This document shows positions 27,142 through 35,310 of a stretch of DNA of 64,000 nucleotides, piece after piece. The position numbers and the translations under genes were made by a program. Source of the DNA: Cytophagaceae bacterium (GTDB lineage: Bacteria > Bacteroidota > Bacteroidia > Cytophagales > Cytophagaceae); NCBI GenBank assembly GCA_025454925.1, contig JALONM010000001.1, positions 82,175 through 146,174 on the forward strand. Direction: 5' to 3'. How positions within the stretch are numbered: the stretch's first letter is position 1; every line of letters begins with the position of its first letter. The notes beneath the pieces are model-generated. The model saw only the letters and a list, made by a program, of their open reading frames with translations, ran no database searches and was not told where the DNA came from.

Positions 27142-30087
27142 ATGTATCTGCATTGCCGCACTCATTACAGTTTATTGCATGGCACTCTTTCTCCAAAAGA
27201 ATTAGTGGAACATGCAATACAGACCGGAGCCCAAACGCTTGTCCTTAGCGACATCAACAATACTTCTGCCTGGCTTGATTTTTATAAACACTGCACCGAA
27301 GCCGGCATAAAACCCTTGTTTGGAATTGAATTCCGAAACGAGCAATATCAACCCTTGTATCAAGGCATTGCACGAACCAATGAAGGAATCTATCAACTAA
27401 ATAAATTTCTCAGCTCCTGCTTGCTACACGGAAAAAAGCTTCCGGCAAGAGCCCCTGAATTGAACGATGTTTATTTTGTATACCGCCTGGGTTCTATCGA
27501 CGCCAATGAATTGAAAGAAAACGAATGGATTGGTATTTGTCCTTGGGAAGTTCCTCTTTTGCTTACTTCCGAAATCCGTTTTCACACTGCAAAACTAGTA
27601 GCGTTACATCCTGTTACATTTCAAGATTCCCTGCATTACAAAATCCATGGCTTACTGCGTTGCATCGACCAAAACACCACCATGCACAAGCTAGACAAGT
27701 CCTACATCAGCCTCGAACGTGAACAGTTTGTTTCGAAAGCAGTCTTTCAAAAAAACTACGAACTGTTTCCGGCGCTTATGGAAAATACCGAAAAACTGCT
27801 GCAATCGTGTGAGGTACATGTAAATCTCAAACAGAAAAAAAACAAAAAAACATTCACCGGAAGCAAGGACTCAGACTATGAACTGTTGTACAAAAAAGCA
27901 TACAGCGGACTGCTGGGAAGATATGGTGAGGAAAACTTTTGTGCTATTGAACGTTTTGAAAAAGAAATGAAAATCATTCGCGAACTTGATTTTCTTGCTT
28001 ACTTTTTAATTACGGATGACCTATTGGAATTTGCCAGGAGTAGAAACTTTTACCACGTAGGCCGAGGCTCTGGGGCCAATTCCATTGTAGCCTATTGCCT
28101 TGGCATCACCGATGTCAATCCCATCGACCTGGATTTATATTTTGAACGATTCATCAATCCCCAACGAAGTTCTCCTCCTGATTTTGACATTGACTTTTGC
28201 TGGAACGAACGCGACGAAGTCATTCAATATATTTTTAATCGTTATGGCGAGGAACATGTATGTTTGCTTGCAACCTATACAACCTTTCAAACCTCAAGCG
28301 CCGTGCGCGAGTTAGGAAAGGTGGTGGGACTTCCGAAAGAGGAAATAGATAAAATGTTAAATCCTTTGGAAGAAGAAAATTTCCATCCGGCCTCCAAACT
28401 GGTAACGAAATATTGTCCCTACCTTACGGAACTGCCACAACACCTTTCCATACACGCCGGAGGAATTCTCATCACCGAAGAATCCTTGTACCAATATACG
28501 GCCTTGCAAATGATGCCGAAAGGCTTTCCTATCAACCAGTTTGACATGCATGTGGCCGAGGAAAATGGTTTCGACAAATTAGATGTATTGAGTCAGCGAG
28601 GACTGGGGCACATCAAAGATGCAGTAAACTGGGTACTCAAGAATCAAAACATCCACGTCGATATTCACCGTGTCGAAGATTTTAAAATCGATGAAAACAT
28701 TCGAAGGCAACTCAAATCAGCAAAAACCATCGGCGCTTTTTATATTGAGTCTCCCGCCATGCGCGGATTACTTTCCAAACTACGCTGCGACAACTATCTA
28801 AGCCTCGTTGCAGCCAGCTCCATCATTCGGCCAGGAGTAGCCGAGAGCGGCATGATGCGCGAATACATCCGAAGGTTTCATCAACCCGAAACCGTGCATT
28901 ACCTGCACCCCGTATTTGAAGAACATCTGAAAGAAACGTTCGGGGTAATGGTGTACCAGGAAGATGTGATTAAAATAGCCCATCACTTCGCCGGATTGGA
29001 ATTAAGCGAAGCGGACATTTTAAGGAGGATGATGTCAGGAAAATCAAGAGGCAAAGCCGAGGCGCAACGCATTTACCAGAAATTCTTCGACAATTGCCAG
29101 AAGAAAGGATATACCGAGGACTTAGCTCAGGAAGTGTGGCGACAAATCGAAAGCTTCTCCGGTTATTCCTTTTGCAAAGCACACTCCGCCAGCTATGCGG
29201 TAGAGAGCTACCAAAGCCTATTCCTCAAAACGTATTTTCCTCTGGAGTTTATGGTAGGCGTTATTAATAACTTCGGAGGATTCTATGACACAGAATTGTA
29301 TGTGCACGAAGCACGCATGTGCGGCGCCAGCATTGAAGGGCCTTGCATCAACCAAAGCGAATACCTCACTTCCATTCAAGGAAAAGTAATTTACCTGGGC
29401 TTTATCCATATCAAAGGAATGGAAGAATCCTTTGCCAAACGTATTGTAAAAGAACGCAGCCTGCGGGGGCCCTACACAAGCTTAGGCGACTTTATAGAAC
29501 GCACACAAGCGAGCCGGGAACAACTAACACTCCTGATCCGCATACAGGCCTTGCGGTTTACGGGATTAAGCAGACGTGACCTCATGTGGGCCAAAAACAG
29601 CTTTCGTCTCTCTGCCAAACATGAACAAAATTCTGGCATGCTCTTTCAAGAACTCCCTTCTATTCTGCCACTGCCCGCGCTGGAAGACAACCTCACCGAT
29701 ACACACGACGATGAGCTTGAATTACTGGGCTTTCCGTTATGCTCTCCCTTCGAATTAGCGGAAGATGCTCCTCAAGCTAATTGCATCGCAGAAAATTTAG
29801 TCACTCGTGCCGGAACCTGGGTGAAAATAAAAGGCTATTACATTACCAAAAAAGTAGTGCGCACCAAACGTGGCGACATCATGAATTTTGGCACCTGGAT
29901 CGATGAAAAAGGAATGTGGTTCGATACCACACACTTCAGCAAAAGCCTCGATCAATTTCCTTTCCGAGGCAAAGGCGTATACCTGATTGAAGGCAAAGTT
30001 GTATTAGACTTTGATTTCCCTATGATAGAAGTATCGCGCATGCACAAGCTCCCAAGAAGAACAAATCTTCACAAAGCCTCTGCGTAA
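27142..30087 (+). CDS. dnaE: DNA polymerase III alpha subunit, short Bacteroidota-type DnaE
   Basis: The protein has 981 residues, against ~1160-1200 for the replicative DnaE of most bacteria. It has an N-terminal PHP domain (YLHCRTHYSLLHGTLSPKEL, GIKPLFGIEF). The palm has GRGSGANSIVAYCLGITDVNPI and the catalytic pair PDFDIDF at about residue 345. HAGGILIT, then YQEDVIKIAHHFAGL and SGYSFCKAHSASYA, are typical C-family polymerase motifs. The PHP metal site looks degenerate: the usual TDH motif is SDIN here, so proofreading from this domain is unlikely. The C-terminus is short, with a helix-hairpin-helix-like region and an OB-like end, and lacks a clear tau-binding tail. Bacteroidota often carry such a second DnaE beside translesion genes. 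No imuA/dinB partner is visible here, so an accessory role is inference. Confidence 0.88.
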   Translation: MYLHCRTHYSLLHGTLSPKELVEHAIQTGAQTLVLSDINNTSAWLDFYKHCTEAGIKPLFGIEFRNEQYQPLYQGIARTNEGIYQLNKFLSSCLLHGKKLPARAPELNDVYFVYRLGSIDANELKENEWIGICPWEVPLLLTSEIRFHTAKLVALHPVTFQDSLHYKIHGLLRCIDQNTTMHKLDKSYISLEREQFVSKAVFQKNYELFPALMENTEKLLQSCEVHVNLKQKKNKKTFTGSKDSDYELLYKKAYSGLLGRYGEENFCAIERFEKEMKIIRELDFLAYFLITDDLLEFARSRNFYHVGRGSGANSIVAYCLGITDVNPIDLDLYFERFINPQRSSPPDFDIDFCWNERDEVIQYIFNRYGEEHVCLLATYTTFQTSSAVRELGKVVGLPKEEIDKMLNPLEEENFHPASKLVTKYCPYLTELPQHLSIHAGGILITEESLYQYTALQMMPKGFPINQFDMHVAEENGFDKLDVLSQRGLGHIKDAVNWVLKNQNIHVDIHRVEDFKIDENIRRQLKSAKTIGAFYIESPAMRGLLSKLRCDNYLSLVAASSIIRPGVAESGMMREYIRRFHQPETVHYLHPVFEEHLKETFGVMVYQEDVIKIAHHFAGLELSEADILRRMMSGKSRGKAEAQRIYQKFFDNCQKKGYTEDLAQEVWRQIESFSGYSFCKAHSASYAVESYQSLFLKTYFPLEFMVGVINNFGGFYDTELYVHEARMCGASIEGPCINQSEYLTSIQGKVIYLGFIHIKGMEESFAKRIVKERSLRGPYTSLGDFIERTQASREQLTLLIRIQALRFTGLSRRDLMWAKNSFRLSAKHEQNSGMLFQELPSILPLPALEDNLTDTHDDELELLGFPLCSPFELAEDAPQANCIAENLVTRAGTWVKIKGYYITKKVVRTKRGDIMNFGTWIDEKGMWFDTTHFSKSLDQFPFRGKGVYLIEGKVVLDFDFPMIEVSRMHKLPRRTNLHKASA

Positions 30088-30169
30088 ACCAGGAGTCCAG
30101 GACATTGACAGCGTTTGGTAATCTTGATGAATGCTTACTCAATACGATACCATGATTCGGAAGAGTGCG

Positions 30170-30266
30170 GATAAGGCTTGGGCGTGCCCCTCGCGGCCTG
30201 ACAGCCGCCTCGGGTCGGGCTATACGCTCCGGCGCCTGCGGCGCCCCGCTGCTATCCCTCACGCGC
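30170..30266. repeat. GC-rich palindromic intergenic repeat (REP-like)
   Basis: A GC-rich island in AT-rich surroundings. It holds two hairpins, GCGGC/GCCGC (30193-30208) and GGCGC/GCGCC (30231-30245), plus the words GGGTCGGGCTATACGCTCC and CTATCCCTCACGCG. From memory, this kind of GGGTCGGGCTAT…CTATCCCTCACGC sequence recurs between genes in many Bacteroidota. It lies just after dnaE. Confidence 0.6.
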
Positions 30267-30301
30267 ATACCAACTATGTTTTAGAGATCATTTCTCTATT
30301 G

Positions 30302-30480
30302 AACCGCAATTAGACAGTAGAGATTGTAACGAGAGCCGAAAGCTCACCATCAGAGCGCGTTCCCGCAAGAGTTTACGAGGAAGGAATACTAACCTGAATT
30401 TCGACGAGGAAATTCGAGGAAACACGCTCCGATAAAAAGATTTCGACTCGTAGTAATTGTACTACTGTCTAATGGCGATT
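30302..30480. repeat. Non-coding element bounded by 19-bp imperfect inverted repeats (MITE-like)
   Basis: The ends 30302-30320 and 30462-30480 are inverted repeats matching at 17 of 19 positions, with a perfect core ATTAGACAGTAG against CTACTGTCTAAT. The 140-bp interior has no reading frame of note but contains TTTCGAC, CGAGGAAATTCGAGG and similar words. A diverged relative may lie at 17014-17130. It could be a small non-autonomous mobile element or a folded RNA; no transposase and no clear target duplication was found. Confidence 0.5.
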
Positions 30481-30507
30481 GAAAAATTTTATTACGAAAC
30501 GCCCCAT

Positions 30508-30543
30508 AAAAAGGCAGGTAAAAGTTTGATCTTTACCTGCCTA
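30508..30543 (-). terminator. Terminator of the NmrA-like gene
   Basis: An 11-bp perfect stem (30512-30522 and 30532-30542), followed on the minus strand by five T (A run at 30508-30512). It lies 50 nt past the stop of the minus-strand gene. Confidence 0.8.
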
Positions 30544-30592
30544 TATGGAATGCCATTTCACTATTATTCGGCACCTTGAGTGCTACGGATGA

Positions 30593-31480
30593 CTAGGAAG
30601 CATTGTAAGCCCCCGCAAATTCTTTCGCAAAGTCTTCCAACTTAATACTTCCCAAACTTGGCTTATTTTTAAAATAATCTGCCTGCATCTCTCCGCTGCG
30701 CAATGCCTTGCCCATAGCAGTATACCCCTCCGCAATGGTAGGAGAAAGACCTGCTTGCAACATACCTTGTAAGGATTGTTCGTCTGTAAATTCTACAAAC
30801 GGCAAATTATCTTTCCCGATAGCTTTTCCTAATACAGAAGCAATATCACTCCAGGCGCGCTCATCACTGGCAATATAGCGTACGCTAAATCCTTGAAAGG
30901 ACGAAGTGTTTAATTCTTCAAATGCCGCTTGAGCAATATCCTCCGTATGCGTAAGCACTAAGGTATGATCTGGAGATTGTGTAGCTCCCATGATCCCTGC
31001 ATTTTTAATGAGCGGAATCATGCTGAACAGATTGTAATAAAAATAACTTGGGCGCAGGGATTTTACATGGACTCCTGGCAGCGCCGCTATGGTATCTTCC
31101 AATAATGCTACGCCATCAATGGGACCAGCACCTTTTTTCATATGAGCGCCCACACTACTTAAAATTACCACATGAGTCACCGAACTGCCTTCCAATGCCT
31201 GGACATACTGCTGTCCAACGGAACGTTGATAGTCGAGCCAGTTCGTCACAGTCCATTTCGGAGGTATCATTAAATAAACGGCATTGGCACCGGCGAATGC
31301 CTCACGCAAAAATGCTCCGTCTTCTATACTGCCAATATGAGCCTGTGCGCCCAACGACTGAATTTGAGCAACCTTAGAGGCATCGGATGAGATGATACTT
31401 ACCTGATGTCCTGCGGCAATCAATTTGCTCGCCAGTGGCTTGGTAACATGACCAATAGAGCCTGTCAATACAATTTTCAT
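30593..31480 (-). CDS. NAD(P)-binding NmrA-like family oxidoreductase
   Basis: This 295-residue atypical short-chain dehydrogenase starts MKIVLTGSIGHVTKPLASKL, an N-terminal Rossmann nucleotide-binding turn with TGSIGHV in place of the usual TGATGxxG. It continues with AGHQVSIISSDASK, a strand/turn that reads the cofactor phosphate, then GSIEDGAFLREAFAGANAVYLMIPP and VVILSSVGAHMKKG. The C-terminal half matches NmrA/quinone-oxidoreductase-2-like proteins that remodel or sense reactive carbonyls and quinones; the exact substrate is unknown. It is divergent from an HxlR regulator. The promoter that reads it is overlaid by a palindrome, so it is very likely the target of that regulator. It has its own terminator. 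Confidence 0.8.
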   Translation of the reverse strand: MKIVLTGSIGHVTKPLASKLIAAGHQVSIISSDASKVAQIQSLGAQAHIGSIEDGAFLREAFAGANAVYLMIPPKWTVTNWLDYQRSVGQQYVQALEGSSVTHVVILSSVGAHMKKGAGPIDGVALLEDTIAALPGVHVKSLRPSYFYYNLFSMIPLIKNAGIMGATQSPDHTLVLTHTEDIAQAAFEELNTSSFQGFSVRYIASDERAWSDIASVLGKAIGKDNLPFVEFTDEQSLQGMLQAGLSPTIAEGYTAMGKALRSGEMQADYFKNKPSLGSIKLEDFAKEFAGAYNAS

Positions 31481-31565
31481 AGTTTGTTTATGTTAAAGTA
31501 TGTTCAATTTTGTCAACCGGCCTTTCAAGAAAATTTTTCTGAATATTATTCCGGCATTGTTGAAA

Positions 31566-31596
31566 CAAAGGTATATTTGTACTTACTAAATGACAA
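31566..31596 (-). promoter_or_regulatory. Promoter of the NmrA-like gene
   Basis: On the minus strand a TTG (31596-31594), 20 nt and TACCTTTG (31573-31566) match the Bacteroidota -33/-7 pattern. The expected transcript start is near 31559, ~80 nt before the ATG at 31480. The overlapping plus-strand word TATATTTG (31572-31579) could serve as a -7 box for the regulator gene, but no -33 partner is clear. Confidence 0.6.
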
Positions 31597-31622
31597 GTAC
31601 CTACCAAAAAGTAAGTACAAAT
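31575..31622. promoter_or_regulatory. Palindromic operator, probable HxlR binding site
   Basis: A perfect 13-bp inverted repeat, ATTTGTACTTACT (31575-31587) and AGTAAGTACAAAT (31610-31622), with 22 bp between the arms. The centre carries a further AAGTACCTACC. TACT/AGTA-type half sites are what HxlR-family winged-helix proteins are known to bind. It covers the -33 box and spacer of the leftward promoter, as expected for repression or redox switching. Confidence 0.75.
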
Positions 31623-31763
31623 TTCATTTATGGTATTTTACAATCATTCGTATACCCGATTGAACAAGATTAATCCTTGTGGCACACGGTTTACTCCTGA
31701 AAAAGCCAAACAAAGGCATGTGCCTTTCAAGGGATTTAAGCACCACAGAACTGCGAAAGAGGT

Positions 31764-32114
31764 ATGAAAAAAGTCAAAGAATCGTCTACCAATCAATTAA
31801 ACAAGCGAAGCATTGAACTTCAATGCCCCGTTACCTTCACCTTATCCATCATCGGAGGGCGCTGGAAGCCTCTACTGTTGTGGCATCTGCAAGACGGAAA
31901 GAAAAGATACAGTGAATTAAAGAAAGTACTCCCGCAGATTTCGGAAAAAATGCTCATTCAACAATTGCGGGAACTAGAATCGGATGGCTTGGTAAACAGA
32001 ATGGCAAAAGAAGTGGTACCTCCTTATGTTGAGTATAGCTTGAGTGCCAAAGGAAAAGACATGCACCAACTGCTCAAAGCCATGGCACAATGGGGAATTA
32101 AATACCGGGAATAA
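31764..32114 (+). CDS. HxlR family winged-helix transcriptional regulator
   Basis: This 116-residue protein consists of a single HxlR domain: a Cys-Pro near the start (QCPVTFTLSIIGGRWKPLLLW, ~20-40), RYSELKKVLPQISEKMLIQQLRELESDGLV as the recognition helix and wing (~50-80), and PPYVEYSLSAKGKDMHQLLKAMAQWG at the dimer-forming C-terminus. In several family members (for example YodB and HypR) the N-terminal cysteine senses quinones, aldehydes or disulfide stress. A cysteine is at that place here, so thiol sensing is plausible but unproven. It is divergent from the NmrA-like reductase with the palindrome between them. A long leader (~140 nt or more) precedes the ATG if the TATATTTG box is used. 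Confidence 0.9.
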   Translation: MKKVKESSTNQLNKRSIELQCPVTFTLSIIGGRWKPLLLWHLQDGKKRYSELKKVLPQISEKMLIQQLRELESDGLVNRMAKEVVPPYVEYSLSAKGKDMHQLLKAMAQWGIKYRE

Positions 32115-32137
32115 TGAAGTAAAAATGGTTAAGGTAT

Positions 32138-32167
32138 AAAAAAAAGACACCCCACACGGGGGCGTCT
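32138..32167 (-). terminator. Terminator of the dcw operon (after ftsZ)
   Basis: AGACACCCC (32145-32153) pairs with GGGGGCGTCT (32158-32167) with one mismatch. On the minus strand it is followed by a run of eight T. It lies ~48 nt past the ftsZ stop. Confidence 0.8.
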
Positions 32168-32214
32168 CGGTATCCTAATTAATTCCGGCTAAACCGGTAT
32201 TTCATTCATAAAAA

Positions 32215-33795
32215 CTAATCCACGTTGTCGTGTAGGAATTTATTATTACCAAGAATATCATTATCCTCATTCAAGGTAAATTTAGAAACATTGCGCTCTG
32301 AAGAATGAGGTTGATCTTTCAGATCCACTTTTTTCCGCAGGTAAGCAGGCACTTCCAATTTCTCTTTAAACTCCTCCGGATCGAGATTCTGAGAGGTACT
32401 CAAGCTGCTAAGCCGCTTGATACGATCTTCAAAACTTTTACTCAACTTCTCTTTATCCTTATCCGTAACCTGAAGCTGTTGTTTGATTTCAGGCTGAGGA
32501 TCTTCTTTCACCTTAACTTCCCAATCCTGCGATTTTTTATCACTCTCAAGATCAAATACGTACTCACGTTTCTGTTCCTTTTGCTCATCCGGCTCAGAAA
32601 AAAGATCTATCTTTTTGAAAACGATTTCCTCCGGATGTTGATTCTGCGGATTGATCTTATTCTCCTTCTTAGGTTCCTGCACGGTTTGAGGGCGCTCAAA
32701 AGTAAAAATAGAATCATTCGTTTTTTTCACTTCCGGTGTTGGAGTAGTATCAAACATGCTAATCTGGCGATTTGATTCCAGATCAATCACTTTCTTTGAC
32801 TCGCGCATCACCGAAGGTTTATTTTCATCGAACCCGGTTGCAATAACCGTTACTCGAATCGCATCACCCAAGGTCTCATCCAGGCCCAGCCCCGGAATTA
32901 CATCGGCCTCGTCGCCCACTTTCTCCGTGATGTAATCCGTGATATCCGTAAGTTCATCCATGGTAAACTTAGCATCCGGACCATACGCAATGGAGAGCAA
33001 AATATTTTTAGCTCCAAATACATCTCCACTGTCAATAAGTGGAGAGTACAAGGCTTGCTCAATAGCACGCATGGACCTGCCTTCGCCGCTTGCCACCGCA
33101 GAACCCATAACCGCCGCACCAGAATTTTTCATTACACGTTCCACATCCGCAAAGTCTACGTTGATCTCGCTTTGAACGGTAATAACCTCCGCAATACTTT
33201 TAGCAGCAGTAAGAAGTACGTCGTTGGCTTTGGAGAAACTTTCACTGATTTCCAGCTTTCCAAAAAGCTCCTGCAGCTTGTCGTTATTAATGATGATGAC
33301 CGTATCACAGGCCTGCTTCATTTCATGAATGCCTTCCAGGGCCTGACGCTTTTTACCGCTCCCTTCCCACTTAAATGGAAGAGTCACGATGCCAATGGTC
33401 AGAATATCCAATTCACGGGCAATTTTAGCCACCACAGGAGCTGCACCCGTTCCGGTACCCCCTCCCATTCCGGCAGTGATAAACACCATGCGTGTATTGG
33501 CAGAGAGCACTTCCCGGATCTCTTCCTTGTTTTCAAGTGCCGATTCCCGTCCTCTTTCCGGACGCGCACCTGCTCCAAGACCTTTCGTGATGTTCACACC
33601 GATCTGAAGTTTTTGCGGAACGCCACAACTTTTAAGATGTTGCGAATCGGTGTTGCAAACGAGGAACTCTACATCCCTGATTCCCTGGCTGTACATGTAC
33701 GTAACCGCATTGGAGCCGCCCCCGCCAACACCAATAACTTTGATGATGGACTTGTGAGAATCCGGCATATCGAACTTGTAGATACTCTGTGCCAT
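32215..33795 (-). CDS. ftsZ: Cell division protein FtsZ
   Basis: The 526 residues include the tubulin-like GTPase core (~1-320): GVGGGGSNAV near 21-30, the GTP signature GGGTGTGAAP at ~109-118 and the T7-loop region NVDFADVERVM. The C-terminal ~200 residues form a long, charged, probably disordered linker typical of Bacteroidota FtsZ. It contains the conserved tail peptide VPAYLRKKVDL, which in this phylum is followed by ~35 more residues ending FLHDNVD; this peptide should bind FtsA. FtsZ polymerises into the division ring. It is the last gene of the operon, 90 nt after ftsA, with a terminator after it. Confidence 0.98.
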   Translation of the reverse strand: MAQSIYKFDMPDSHKSIIKVIGVGGGGSNAVTYMYSQGIRDVEFLVCNTDSQHLKSCGVPQKLQIGVNITKGLGAGARPERGRESALENKEEIREVLSANTRMVFITAGMGGGTGTGAAPVVAKIARELDILTIGIVTLPFKWEGSGKKRQALEGIHEMKQACDTVIIINNDKLQELFGKLEISESFSKANDVLLTAAKSIAEVITVQSEINVDFADVERVMKNSGAAVMGSAVASGEGRSMRAIEQALYSPLIDSGDVFGAKNILLSIAYGPDAKFTMDELTDITDYITEKVGDEADVIPGLGLDETLGDAIRVTVIATGFDENKPSVMRESKKVIDLESNRQISMFDTTPTPEVKKTNDSIFTFERPQTVQEPKKENKINPQNQHPEEIVFKKIDLFSEPDEQKEQKREYVFDLESDKKSQDWEVKVKEDPQPEIKQQLQVTDKDKEKLSKSFEDRIKRLSSLSTSQNLDPEEFKEKLEVPAYLRKKVDLKDQPHSSERNVSKFTLNEDNDILGNNKFLHDNVD

Positions 33796-33885
33796 AAATG
33801 CTGCTGTCTATTGTTTTTTTATTATCACCTACACCGAAGTGTGGATGGTACTGCCAGAGGATTCAATTCTGGCAGATATTGCTTG

Positions 33886-35214
33886 TTAATAATCCGTAGA
33901 ATCGTCCATATCGCCCACCATCAATCCTTTGATGCGGTCGGAGAACTTGCGCAGGTTTAAGTTAAACAACTGCGATGATTTATTCGGATCACTTGATTTT
34001 TTTTCTACGTTTTTAATTTCGCGTGACTTCATTAAGTCTGCCGCATATTTATTCTCGCGGTCGTCAATAGAAGTAAAGCCAGCCAACACCAAGCCAACGG
34101 CTGTTGCGTACATAGGGCTCTTTACTACTTCTACCTTACCTTTTCCAAGATGCTCGTTCGGATATCCGATGCGCGCATCCATTCCTGTAACCAATTCAAA
34201 CAGCTGCTTCACATTCTGAAGTTGAGCACCGCCTCCTGTGATAACGATACCACCGGCAAGTTTTCCTTCGTAGCCACTGTTTACAATTTCGGCATAAACC
34301 ATCTCAATGATTTCTTCCATACGCGCCTGAATAATGTGCGCCAGATTCTTTACAGAAATCTCTTTGTGAGGACGGTTACGAAGTCCGGGAATAGATACCA
34401 CTTCATTCGGATTGGCTTCTGCGGCAATGGCTTTTCCAAATTTCGTTTTCAATAGCTCCGCATGCTTCTGCATCACGCTCAGACCTTGTTGAATATCGTT
34501 GGTAATAACATTGCCTCCGAAAGGAATTACGGCAGTATGACGAATGATGTTGTCGTAGAAGATGGCTACGTCCGTGGTACCACCCCCGATGTCTACCAAC
34601 ACGATTCCGGCTTCTTTTTCCTCGTCGCTGAGCACAGACATGCTGGAAGCAATAGGTTCCAGAATCAACTCATCAATTTCCAACCCAGACTTAATGATGC
34701 ATTTATTGATGTTGTTAATGGCATTGGTTTGCGCAGTGATGACATGGAAATCTGCCTCAAGACGAACGCCTGACATCCCTACGGGATCCTTAATACCTTC
34801 CTGATAATCGACGGTATACAACTGTGGCATTACGTGAATAATTTCACTGCCAAAAGGCATAACCGTTTTGTACATATCGTTGGTAAGACGCTCCACATCC
34901 GAAGGAGAAATTTCATCTTCGTTGTTGGCGCGTGTAATGCTACCACGGTGCATGGAACTGCGAATATGTTGTCCGGCAATACCCACATTCACCACTTTAA
35001 TGTCGACCCCGGCTTGGTTTTCAGCCTCCTTTACAGCCTTGGCAATAGCTTCCACCGTGAGATTGATATTCATCACCATACCCCTGATCACCCCTTCCGA
35101 CACAGACTTACCCATGCCCAGGATCTCCAGCTTCTGGTGTTCATTCATCCGACCCACGATCGCACAGATCTTGGTGGTTCCGATATCAAGTCCTACTACC
35201 AATTTGTCTTTCAT
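33886..35214 (-). CDS. ftsA: Cell division protein FtsA
   Basis: This 442-residue actin-like ATPase starts VVGLDIGTTKICAIVGR (phosphate-1 loop), contains VVNVGIAGQHIRSS of the 1C subdomain, IVLVDIGGGTTDVAIF (phosphate-2), GIVITGGGAQLQNV (adenosine motif) and a C-terminal amphipathic region (FNLNLRKFSDRIKGLMVGDMDD) that should bind the membrane. FtsA tethers FtsZ filaments to the inner membrane and recruits later divisome proteins. The order ftsQ-ftsA-ftsZ is conserved. It starts 96 nt after ftsQ. Confidence 0.97.
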   Translation of the reverse strand: MKDKLVVGLDIGTTKICAIVGRMNEHQKLEILGMGKSVSEGVIRGMVMNINLTVEAIAKAVKEAENQAGVDIKVVNVGIAGQHIRSSMHRGSITRANNEDEISPSDVERLTNDMYKTVMPFGSEIIHVMPQLYTVDYQEGIKDPVGMSGVRLEADFHVITAQTNAINNINKCIIKSGLEIDELILEPIASSMSVLSDEEKEAGIVLVDIGGGTTDVAIFYDNIIRHTAVIPFGGNVITNDIQQGLSVMQKHAELLKTKFGKAIAAEANPNEVVSIPGLRNRPHKEISVKNLAHIIQARMEEIIEMVYAEIVNSGYEGKLAGGIVITGGGAQLQNVKQLFELVTGMDARIGYPNEHLGKGKVEVVKSPMYATAVGLVLAGFTSIDDRENKYAADLMKSREIKNVEKKSSDPNKSSQLFNLNLRKFSDRIKGLMVGDMDDSTDY

Positions 35215-35310
35215 ATCGCTTTTCGTTGTCAGCAGCGAAGCATCAGATGCTGCGCTTCACTACTTGGGTTAATTCTATTTTCATTTGGTCTGCACTTCAT
35301 GCAGAGCCGC

